A DNA stretch of 64,000 bases, from contig CM061140.1 of the NCBI GenBank assembly GCA_030789695.1, forward strand, positions 81,530,422 to 81,594,421, read 5' to 3'. Of this stretch, positions 11,518 through 20,720 are shown one piece after another; positions within the stretch are counted from its first letter, which is position 1; every line of letters starts with the position of its first letter. The notes below the pieces were generated by a model. That model was not told where the DNA came from and did not search any database. It saw nothing but the letters and a program-made list of their open reading frames with translations. The position numbers and the translations under genes were made by a program. The DNA comes from Scilla litardierei (lineage: Eukaryota; Streptophyta; Magnoliopsida; Asparagales; Asparagaceae).

Positions 11518-12240
11518 GTGAGTCATTTAAGAGTTTTTTTCTTTGATTTGCTTATTATTCTTAAGGTTTTAAAATTAGAAAGGTCCATAACGCTACCACC
11601 ACAGAGCCCTGAAAATTATCCCATAAACCTGTGGTAAGGCTTACTTGAAAGTCTCTTCATACATGAAGGCATCTATATAGTTGACATGTACCTTCCCATA
11701 AACCTGTTATACAAGCTGGTAACATCAAACAAAAACTCTTTTTCTTGCATAATTAGATATTTTAATGATGCGAGATGTGTAATATAGAATTTTCAGACCA
11801 ACGCAGCATTGTTTCTGTAAGTTATTGATAATGTAATACATTAAAATTTCAGTGCAAAGTATTTTATTTTATGATATAATGACAACTTAGGGTTCTGCCA
11901 TCATTTTTTGGTTAGAAATAATTAGAGGCGTAAATTTTTTTTATTTCTGTCGGATCTATTATGGAGCGTTTTGTTCTGCATGGGACCCCAATTCTCTAAA
12001 TGCTCCATTGGTCTTTATATGATTTTGAGTTATTATTATGCTATTGTTTATTGTTCATTACACTGTCAAAAGAAAATTATGAGATATTTGGATGATATTT
12101 GCATGTGTTGTATCAGTTGTCTCTTTTCTACCCGAGCTATGTTATTATGCTATTTTTCTTCACTTTAGCTCTTGCTTTTCTCATACTGCGCTCTACTCTC
12201 AAAGGGTTGATTTATTTTCATGTATACAATTCAAGTTACC

Positions 12241-12408
12241 ATGAGTTCACTACGGTTTTGGGAAAAAATCATTAGTGTTCTTCCTGCAATAGAATCGGCT
12301 CAACCAGGATGCACTGCGGGAATACAAGAGTTATGTGCTCTAAACAACAAAATGAAGAAAGTAAAGCTTCTTATTCAGCATTGTGTCGAATCTAGCAAGC
12401 TCTATTTG
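12241..12408 (+). pseudogene. Captured U-box E3 ligase N-terminal exon (PUB45-like)
   Basis: The open frame from ATG at 12241 reads FWEKIISVLPAIESAQPGC, TAGIQELCALNNKMKKVKLL, IQHCVESSKLYL and then meets a consensus donor GTAAGT at 12409. In plant U-box proteins of the PUB45/PUB6 group the N-terminal domain has the same pattern: ...LPSLEAARP.(S/C)TSGIQ.LC.LH.A.EK.K.LLQHC.ESSKLYL, from memory of the family. It forms a helical region before the U-box and ARM repeats in ubiquitin ligases. No U-box or ARM repeats follow, so this is an isolated exon. The frame stays open into the intron, so read-through would add unrelated residues. About 1 kb of AT-rich, intron-like sequence follows. Confidence 0.72.
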
Positions 12409-13467
12409 GTAAGTAGCAATTTTAATTTCCTAAGCTTCTTTACTTCTTTCTTTATTGCATATATCATCATTAATATCTTCGTCTTCTTCAAATCAAGATG
12501 CCTATTCCAGGTCAGTAAGATCTTGAGATTTTTTTTGATCTGTATGATCGTAGTTCAACTGTACTATCTATTTAAATTAAGATTTTGTTCACAATATAAA
12601 GTGAACATTTAGGACATGCTAATGTTTCTTAAATCTTGGAATCTATGGTAAGTTTTCTTTTGTTCATTTTAGGATTATCGAATTTGATTTCATAACCAAT
12701 TCAGTTCTTGATATGATCGCATTACACTTCATCTTCTTCAAATTAAGATGTTTTTAATTGTCGAGTCAGACGGTTTTTTACCATTAGTTGGAATCACTCT
12801 AATGTGTTGATATGTTTCTAATTTTTCTATTTTTATTTTTGAAATTGAAGGTGGCAAATGTTGGACTTTGCTTAGTTGAATCGCAAACGGTTTCGTTCTT
12901 CAATTTCCTGGAGATTTAATCTGTTGTTTCGACATGGAGTCAAATTAACCTAATGCATCAAGGGTTTCTTCTTTTTATTTCTCAATCTCTCATTTTAAAT
13001 ATTAATTTATTTAATTTTTGCAATTTTAGGCTGCACCTATTAAGAAAAATAGGTGCCTTCAAGTTTATTTTGCTTTTTGCATGTTGGACAGGATTTATCG
13101 AAATATTCCGGAGCACTGAAGCTTGTGTTTTACCATTGGATTGAAGCTGTGGGTTTTTATTTTAAAATTATTATAATATCCAACTTTTTTAATGTTATTA
13201 CTTTTTTCTATTACTACTGTTTATTTTCATTGTTCTTCTTATTCCTTACACCCACCCAAACTTCATGAATTTTAGTTCTTTTGCTTCTTCCCTAATTAAT
13301 ATGCAATATTGGCTTTTCCACCCTCTTTTTCAAATACTAATAGGTAAATAAATAATTATTTCTATAGATTGATACAAGACATCGTTATGGACATAATCAA
13401 CACATGTACTAAGATAATTATACACAAGTCTCTCATATTGTTACATTGTTATGAATGACCTTTTCAG

Positions 13468-13596
13468 ATTCGTTGCAGAAGCATCTTCAGAATTGCGATC
13501 ATGTGGCTGGTTTGATAAAGTGCACAATTTTATGTGGACCAGAAAGAGACTTTGCACACAAGTAACCGGTAGTTATCCTGATAATTCTAAGCTAAG
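13468..13596 (+). pseudogene. Captured exon-like segment, unrecognised
   Basis: 129 nt between acceptor TTTTCAG and donor GTGAGA (13597). One frame is open throughout, with SSELRSCGWFDKVHNFMWTR, KRLCTQ and VTGSYPDNSKLR. The composition looks like real coding sequence, but I cannot name the family. A second frame (DSLQKHLQNCDHVAGLIKC) is open for only part of the length. Confidence 0.4.
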
Positions 13597-13690
13597 GTGA
13601 GACCAATACTTCTCTGTAGCTGAAGGGCATTCTTCATATCCTTTTATAGTTTTAAATTCTATCTTATGAATACTTATGTTTTAAATTCTG

Positions 13691-13937
13691 GGGTTATTTA
13701 GTACTGACCCCCTGTGTTTTCTCCGAAATTAGCAACACCCCCCTATGGTTTCAATAATTAGTAAGACCCCCCTATTGTATCCAATTTGGACTCCCCCGCC
13801 TATTGGAAGACCCCCCCTAAACAGGGGGAGGGGGGTCCAAAATTGGGTGCCAAAGGGGGGGTCTTACTAATTATTGAAACCATAGGGGGGAGTTGCTAAT
13901 TTCAGAGAAAACACAGGGGGTCGGTACTAAATAACCC
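13691..13937. mobile_element. MITE, 247 bp, Mutator-type, with 9-bp target duplication
   Basis: The ends are inverted copies: GGGTTATTTAGTAC...GTACTAAATAACCC. The pairing continues inward through the G/C runs and TAATTATTGAAACCATA, so the element folds back over most of its length. It is flanked by a perfect 9-bp direct repeat TAAATTCTG (13682-13690 and 13938-13946). A 9-bp duplication fits Mutator-like transposition. It lies inside the Helitron and is therefore younger than the Helitron's assembly. Confidence 0.9.
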
Positions 13938-13946
13938 TAAATTCTG

Positions 13947-15618
13947 TCTTAGGAATACTTATGGAGATCATCCTAAGAATAAAGCAGTTGACATGGTCTT
14001 CATGTTTCAATGTGTTTTATTGATAATTGAATCATAGAAAGTTTGCTCTGAATCATTATTATTGAGCATGCATATGCAGAAGTGTTTGTAGATACACAAT
14101 TGAATTTTTCCAAGTTGTTGCTATGATTAGTTAGCACATATGTATGTTATTATTGGTACACTCCGCATTATTGTTGGCAGTGTACCCATGTTGGAAACTA
14201 CTTGGAAACTACGTTGCTATGTAAAACTGTGAAAGAAATGCATGATGATGATAATTACTAGAAAAAACAATTTGCTACTTAGGATCAGTTATTTATTAGA
14301 TGGTAATGAGGACGTGGTTCATATAATAAAAATGGGAACTGCCATGAAATTAAAAGGTGAATTCTATACGATCACCATATAAGATAACCATAAAATGGGA
14401 ACTGCCATGAAATGTTGGGACATTAATGTAACAAGTTTTATTTATAAAAATAAGAGTTGAAAAAATTAAAAAACATTAGAGCTGCAAGATGGATGATTAG
14501 AAATACGGGTGAGAGACACAACAAGAAATGAGTGCACCCATAAAAAGGGTGGATTCCATTAAGGATAATGTGTAGGGGTAATTTAATCAAGGTTATTTTG
14601 TGTCATACATTGTTGAGCTGAATGGTAAATGAGCATTCATTTTCCAAAGCTGCAAGTTTGCCTTTTTAGATGAGCAACCTTGGTATCTTTTGTTGGTGCT
14701 GGAGAAAGACTTAGGTGCTATATGGTGTTTTTAGACATTAGACAAATGGAGTCCATTGTTGAAACTTCAAGTACCTCTGGGTGTGATTTTGTTAGTTCTG
14801 ATTTGTACTTGATTTGTTTATCTGTAGTAATTTTACTTGGCATGTTGACTATTATATTTGTTGATTACTATATATTCACATGTAGCTATTTTACCAATGT
14901 ACCATCTAAAAGCTGCATCCAGCTTATTTTTGCAGATAAACTTATATAATTCGGTTGAAAAATCTTGAAGCAATTTTAAAGTTGGATAGGAAAATGCATG
15001 CATTCATCAGATCTGTATTTGTTTAATGATGGTTAACTAAATCCAAATAACATATACATAAATGAACATCATGTTGACATACCCAGTTATAGTGGAAGTG
15101 AAAACCCAAGACATGATGATGTTGGATTATATAACTATTTTTTGGATCTGAGTGAAAAACAGCAGCATGTCAAAATGTTTCAAAAATATTGTACACTTGC
15201 AAGTGAAAACACTTTCTGAAACTCAGATCGAATATAATAGTGTGTCTGGGGTTTTCACTTGCATGCCAAAATGTTTCAAAAACAGCAGCATGTCAAAATG
15301 TACTATAACTTGCAAGTGAAAAACTGCAGCATGTCAAATTTTTGGATATGGATTATATAACAGAAAAAAATATATTATTCATAAAAATGTATCTTAGAGG
15401 AAGACATATAATTGGGTAGCTAAAAAGAGTCGAAACAGAGTCAAAAACAAATATATTACAAGGTGGGTAGCTGACAAATAGTCGACAGAGGAGAAAGGAG
15501 AAGAACGAATCATATCCTTAGTCATTGACATGTCAAGTAAACTCCTCAGTCTAGGAACACAACAACAATCTTTTGAACTGTTCTAAAATTTTAGTGTATT
15601 ACTAAATCTAAGATATGG
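13947..15618 (+). other. Helitron body without recognisable gene
   Basis: AT-rich. It holds a short repeat AAAATGGGAACTGCCATGAAA at about 14331 and 14394. Several dispersed copies of CAGCATGTCAAAATGT and AACTTGCAAGTGAAAA occur at 15160-15340. The open frame at 14680-14949 has no family signature. I see no supported exon. Confidence 0.5.
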
Positions 15619-15948
15619 ATTTTAGATGTGATGAATATAGACACTTCAGGAATTGTCGGGCTCGAAGATGTACATAAGAATATGGCATCTGTTGGTATTC
15701 AGGTGAACCAAATTACTCATGAAACTAAGACGGATTACTGATTTCGATATGGATTTGCTACAGAATTACTAATTAAATCTGTGTTATTATTGCAGCTAGC
15801 CATAGACAATCCTGGTTGGCAAGTGATTTACAAGATGAAGATATCAAAGTTGGTGGAGAGGATTGGAGGGGAATGGATCTTTCTCACAGTTGGGGAAGCA
15901 GTGGAAGCTTGCCTTGGTCTTATGAAGGACAATGCCAGTGCATGTTAA
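15619..15948 (+). pseudogene. Captured sulfate transporter C-terminus (STAS domain), two exons
   Basis: Exon 1 (about 15619-15702) reads ILDVMNIDTSGIVGLEDVHK then NMASVGIQ and stops at donor GTGAAC. Exon 2 (15796-15948) follows acceptor TTATTATTGCAG. It reads LAIDNPGWQVIYKMKISKLV, ERIGGEWIFLTVGEAVEACL and a short tail, with TAA at 15946-15948. The phases join cleanly at GIQ|LAI. MNIDTSGI...ALEE.H..L...GI.LA..NP.WQVIHKLK...FV..IG...VFLTV.EAV.ACL is the STAS domain of plant SULTR proteins, best matching the SULTR2/SULTR3 groups. STAS is the cytosolic regulatory tail needed for transporter folding and activity. The membrane part is absent. The natural stop and splice sites show the fragment was captured as genomic DNA, not as a retrocopy. 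Confidence 0.9.
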
Positions 15949-16603
15949 TTTAATTAAGACGAGTTGAGAACGTGCAAATACTTTATGTTCTTTTATAATT
16001 AAATAAGATATGTCATCTTATTGAAGTGGCTTAGCAAAACAAGAAACAAATTCAAGCCTTTGCATGTTTTGATGCAAGCCAAGAGAAGATTCATGATGTT
16101 TACTTTGCATATGCTAAGAATAATTTCTAATCATGCAAATCTGACCTGGCTCAAATCTGAAAGTATAATTTCTTGAACTGCTTCCAAATATACGGGCTGA
16201 GATCCTAAATTTTGCAAAGGTGGATATGAATGAATTGCACTGAACTGGATTGTTGGCTTTTTTGAACCTTTTACATGATATGATATGAATGAATTGCACA
16301 TGGATTTATATAAACCAAACTTAATCCTGAAACTGATTCCTATGCAACATCAGGCTACACATAAATACCTGCCTAAATACATGCCTGACTAGGTCATCCA
16401 TTAACATCTTTAGGCACATTATCCACAATATCACTTAACCAGAATCTTGATGAACCTGATGTGCAATTGTACACATTAACGTATCTTTCCTTTTCAGCCT
16501 TCAGGTGGTGTATTTGATTTTTTTATTAACGAGTCCAGTCTAAAAGCTGGTGGAGTTGTTATGCAAACTTAACGTTTAATCATGGAAATATTGTTAATTG
16601 TAG
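15949..16603 (+). other. 3' flank of captured STAS fragment, no gene
   Basis: AT-rich sequence after the STAS stop, probably captured 3' UTR and flank. GATATGAATGAATTGCAC is repeated at about 16225 and 16279. No coding signal. Confidence 0.5.
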
Positions 16604-16945
16604 ATGCACAGGTGACAGGGAATATTGATGCACCAGAAACATGTGTTATGGAGGTAATGTAAAAAAATATTAGAATTTTATTCCCACAATATCATTTTCA
16701 TTGAATATCAACATACGTTTCTGTTATAGAATTGGACTTTAGTTCTTAAGGAGCTTGATCGGGTCTATAAAGCACGTCCACCTATGCTCCCCTGCATAAG
16801 GTAAAAACGTTTTAATTTTAAATTATTAATATTATCACATATTTCTTTATTTCTCTAACCAATTTATGTTTGTAATTTACCTAGGTTATTGTGCATCCAG
16901 ATGACACACGATGTTGGATTGAGATTGACACGCATTCCTTTATAA
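16604..16945 (+). pseudogene. Captured three-exon gene tail, unrecognised
   Basis: Three short exons with matching splice phases. 16604-16653 (acceptor ATTGTAG, donor GTAATG) encodes AQVTGNIDAPETCVME. 16730-16800 (acceptor TGTTATAG, donor GTAAAA) encodes NWTLVLKELDRVYKARPPML then PCI. 16885-16945 (acceptor TTACCTAG) encodes LLCIQMTHDVGLRLTRIPL and TAA. The Arg codon split across exons 2 and 3 restores the frame exactly. That makes a genuine protein C-terminus likely, but I cannot name the family. It is separate from the STAS fragment, which already has its own stop. Confidence 0.55.
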
Positions 16946-17559
16946 TGTAATGAAGAGGAAGTTTCCTGTTGAACCATGATGGATTGTGTATTAATAGCTT
17001 TGATGTAACAGATGCATTTTTGATGTAACAGATGTAAATATTATTATGTTGCTACTTGACTTAGACTAATAGAACTGGATCTACATTACTTTTGTGTAAC
17101 ATTATTAAGGTGCTACTTTTTGATGTTAGAAATGTAAATTTTAATAGTTGCTTGCATGGTGTTTTTACTTCACCAATTTCAATTGTTTTCATGGTTGGAT
17201 GTGATTGGGGGAACGTGGTGACATGGCTAATGCACATAATCTAATGAATGCTGCCAACTTCCGCACTCCTAGGTTTTGGTGACATGGCTAATTTTTACGC
17301 CCATCTCTATTTTTCTGTTTGTTCATGTATCTTAATACTGTGACATGTTTTTAGCTCCCATCTTTATAGAATATTTTGTCTAAAAAATGTGGGGGAAATG
17401 CAACTAACTTTACAAAAAAATTAAGAAGCGAACTACATATTGGGGGACTAACATTTTTGTCAGTGACTAAAAATTTTGTGAGTAATTAAACAATGTGAGA
17501 ACTAAAATCTCTTGAGGGGACCTAAATTTTGGGGAACTAAGACTTTGATTGGAGAACTA
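16946..17559 (+). other. Helitron 3' portion without gene
   Basis: AT-rich sequence with repeated GATGTAACAGATG and GGTGACATGGCTAAT motifs. Towards 17400 it becomes G-rich with repeats of GGGGAACTAAGATTTTG leading into the subterminal array. Confidence 0.5.
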
Positions 17560-17732
17560 AGATTTTGAGGGGGGGATTTCTAAAATGAATCATGTACACA
17601 ATTTCAGGGGAACTAAGATTTTGAGGGGGAAATATCTAAAATGAATCATGCCCACATTTTCGGGGGAACTAAGATTTTGAGGGGGGAAATATCTAAATTG
17701 AACCGTGCCCCACGGGCACGGGTATATACTAG
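17560..17732 (+). repeat. Helitron subterminal triplicate plus 3' hairpin and CTAG end
   Basis: The block GGGGAACTAAGATTTTGAGG...AAATATCTAAA.TGAA is present three times in tandem with a period of about 56 bp. The last copy runs directly into the terminal hairpin (17703-17721) and CTAG. In Helitrons the hairpin is the replication stop signal. Confidence 0.8.
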
Positions 17733-17840
17733 TATGTATATATTTTGAAGGATAAGTTAGTATCTATATTAATAAATATACACAAAATACAATGTGGGGG
17801 TCATAGAGAACTGGTCTTAATAGAAAGAGGATAGGACACA

Positions 17841-17926
<86 letters not shown>
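17733..17926. repeat. AT-rich spacer with (TA)n
   Basis: (TA)n from about 17843 to 17926 with two CATA interruptions. It lies between the Helitron 3' end and the foldback MITE. No gene. Confidence 0.9.
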
Positions 17927-18530
17927 GGAAAATTTTCAAATGAGAACATTTCGCACCGTGCGAAAATGTTTTTATCTTTTTTTTGAAATTTTTTTTTTCA
18001 AAAATTCTTTTTTCCACCCTCATTATATGTTGTTATACCCCCCTCAAAAAATAATGGTTGAGAAATAATGTCATTTGGCCTTCGATCAAGCCATTTCATC
18101 AAATTCGCACGTTTTGAGACCGTTAAATTTGTAACGGGTGGATGGGTGCTCTAATGCCCAACGGGTTCACCCATTATTTTCCCTGGGGTATATAATTGTA
18201 TGGATTAAACATCAAAAAAAGAATTTTTGAAAAAAAAAATTTCAAAAAAATAAAAAAAAGTTTTCGCACGGGCTTTTTCGCAACCGATGGGTGATCCTGT
18301 TGGGCATTAGAGCACTCATCCACCCGTTACAAATTTAACGGTCTCAAAACGTGCGAATTTGATGAAATGCCTTGATCGAAGGCCAAATGACATTATTTCT
18401 GAACGATTATTTTTTGAAATGGGTATAACAACATATAGTGAGGGTGGAAAAAAGAATTTTGAAAAAAAATTCAAAAAAAAACTAAAATCATTTTCGCATG
18501 GTGCGAAATGTTCTCATTTGAAGATTTACC
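17927..18530. mobile_element. Long-TIR foldback MITE, about 604 bp
   Basis: The left arm GGAAAATTTTCAAATGAGAA is matched by the right arm read backwards (GGTAAATCTTCAAATGAGAA). Pairing continues through CATTTCGCAC, the CTCATTATATGTTGTTATAC block and ACGGGTGGATGGGTGCTC to near the centre, giving arms of about 280 bp. The flanks are TA repeats, so the target duplication cannot be resolved. The long arms starting with GG suggest a Mutator-type foldback, but this is not proven. Confidence 0.8.
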
Positions 18531-18553
18531 TATATATACATATATATAATATA

Positions 18554-19313
18554 CTAGTCATAACCCGTGTCCGCGGGCACGGTTCATTTTAGATTTCCTC
18601 TGCGAAATCTTTGTTCTCCGAAAAATTATTTCCACAGCCAAAATTTAACAGAACAATATATTAGCGTAAAAATATTTAGGGTCATGGGTACCTTCGGCGC
18701 GGAACAACAAATTCGGTATAGGCGCCTTCGGCATGAAACAACAAATTCGGCATCGAACAACAAATTTGGTGCCCGGGCCTTTGGCACGGTACAACAAATT
18801 AGCGTAAAAAAATTTAGCGCGCATAAGGCGCGGGCGTGGAACAACAAACCTCAGGGTATTATTATGCTAATTTGTTGCTCCGCTAAATTGTTTTACGCTA
18901 AATTTTTTATTTTGTTTAATTTAATGAATCATGCTTCAGTGTATTTTTACGCTAGTTTGTTGCTCCGCTAAATTGTTTTACGTTAAATTTCAAAGTTTAG
19001 GTTCCCAATGCACTTCCCCCCTTCTCCCAAATTTAATCTCCACAATCTTTCCCAAGGCACTTCTAAGTTCAAAGTTTAAGTTCCCAATGCACTTTCCCAC
19101 CCAAATTTAATCTCTGTAATCTTTCCCAAGACACTTTTAATTTCAAAGTTTTGGTTCCCAAGACACTTTTCCCATCAAAATTTAAGTTTTCCCACTAAAA
19201 TTTTCACAAAATCCAATCTCAACCATTGATTTACCAAGATCAAATCTCAGCCACTCCTTATCTTGTCCTAATCAGCCCTAGAATTCAAAAAACGTTGTCA
19301 AATGTATAATAGA
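18554..19313 (-). mobile_element. Short non-autonomous Helitron (minus strand)
   Basis: On the minus strand the element starts A|TCTATTATACATTTG (19313) and ends with hairpin CCGTGCCCGCGGACACGG (18582-18565), then GTTATGA and CTAG (18557-18554) followed by T. The last 60 bases match the 3' end of the 8.7-kb Helitron (AAATCTAAA.TGAACCGTGCCC), so the two belong to one family. The interior has degenerate repeats built on CAACAAATT and TTAGCGTAAAA. No coding content is supported. Confidence 0.78.
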
Positions 19314-20414
19314 TATATATACACACCAACGTAATCATATTACTCGTCACTCTATACAGGTAAAAACACACGCTATCATATACACACAATAATATCAATC
19401 ACACTTTATATTTAGTCAAGTAACACCCACATAATGCAATCACTTTACATACTATAATAATATTACAAATATCGACACACGTATACAATCATAACACTAT
19501 CCTATACATGCATACATCGTAGTCACATACATATTACTACACACACATATATTATATTCAGACCTTAGCAATTTACATATATTTAGCATACTATTACATA
19601 TCCCTATCCATACATAGTTACGACATGCAATAATCATGTATACTTCATGGTATACACGTACACATACAACATCCCGTAAAGGCAAGCAATACTATACAAA
19701 ATTATAACCTTATTACCATACGTATATAAAACATATTCATATCTGACTAGCACATACATAACTACGTACGAGCACACGCTCATACGTGCTAACATATAGA
19801 TCATATAATAGGCATGCACACTTAACTATAAATATACCTATTATCATTACACCTAATATGCACATGACTTTACTAGTATGCTATTTCAAGCATTTACAAG
19901 TACCTTCAAACTACATACACCACTAGTAGATATTCCAACACTAATCCTAATATACTCAGACATCCCTAAAGGTTTAGCTATCCACACATATATTTATAAA
20001 TACTATCATACACACCACTTCATATATATATATTAAGTATAATAATGAGTATGCATAAATAACACAAGAGACAATCATTAATGTACTAAGGGTAGCACAC
20101 TCATACATGAGTGATACGCAGGGGTTCACACACACGGGTCCACACACTCTACCTATATGCATGCACCACAAGGACATCATAATTTATACTAATGGCCCAC
20201 CATACTATACTAAGGTTGACATAGGCAACGGCAAGCATTAGTATGATGACTAAGCAATAGAAAGAGAACCAAGATCAAATAGCGTAACGAAACAAGACTG
20301 GGATGGACGGGTTCAGATGAGGCATGGATAAGGAGATAGCCTGGTTAGGTGGGACAAAAATATTGCTTTAAATAATTAAATAGATGAAAGAAGGATATGT
20401 GTAAAATATGATAT

Positions 20415-20456
<42 letters not shown>

Positions 20457-20720
20457 TATTCTTATAAAAATATGTAGAAATAGCGAGCAGATGGTAAAAT
20501 TTTAAAACACGGAAAAAGTGTTAGATGAAGAAAATAATGAGTAGGGTGAGGTAGTGATTGTTTTGCAAATGAAATAGATTTATACAAAGATTTTTGAAGT
20601 ATAAGCACGATGAGTTTAAAACTGATATACTAAAAAAATTGAAGTCCTATTTAGCTTTTAAAAACATTCTAAAAGTATGTATGATAAGTGGTTAAAAAAT
20701 AAATTTAGTAGTATAGAAAG
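19314..20720. other. AT-rich non-coding stretch with strong strand asymmetry
   Basis: The part from 19314 to about 20200 is A/C/T-rich and very poor in G on the plus strand, with many TACACA and CATACA words. At 20409-20459 there is (TA)n. From 20460 on it is A/G-rich and resembles 23799-24540, the other side of the solo LTR, so the two were probably continuous before that insertion. No gene or identifiable element boundary. Confidence 0.5.

Larger units (their letters stand above)
9077..17732 (+). mobile_element. Non-autonomous Helitron carrying captured gene fragments
   Basis: The 3' end is diagnostic of a Helitron: an 8-bp perfect hairpin (CCGTGCCC at 17703-17710, loop CAC, GGGCACGG at 17714-17721), then GTATATA and CTAG (17729-17732) followed by T. 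The 5' end is placed at the TC of A|TCTAAATTATAAAAC (9077), which fits the A|T target rule and resembles the start of the second Helitron (TCTATTATACATTTG). No Rep/helicase sequence is present, so mobilisation would depend on another element. The body holds exon-intron pieces of at least two or three host genes in sense orientation, plus an internal MITE. The 3' end is strong evidence; the 5' boundary is less certain. Confidence 0.75.

Noticed and set aside
14680..14949. 89-codon frame as a possible small gene
   Set aside because: No family signature, no splice context, AT-rich; not distinguishable from chance.
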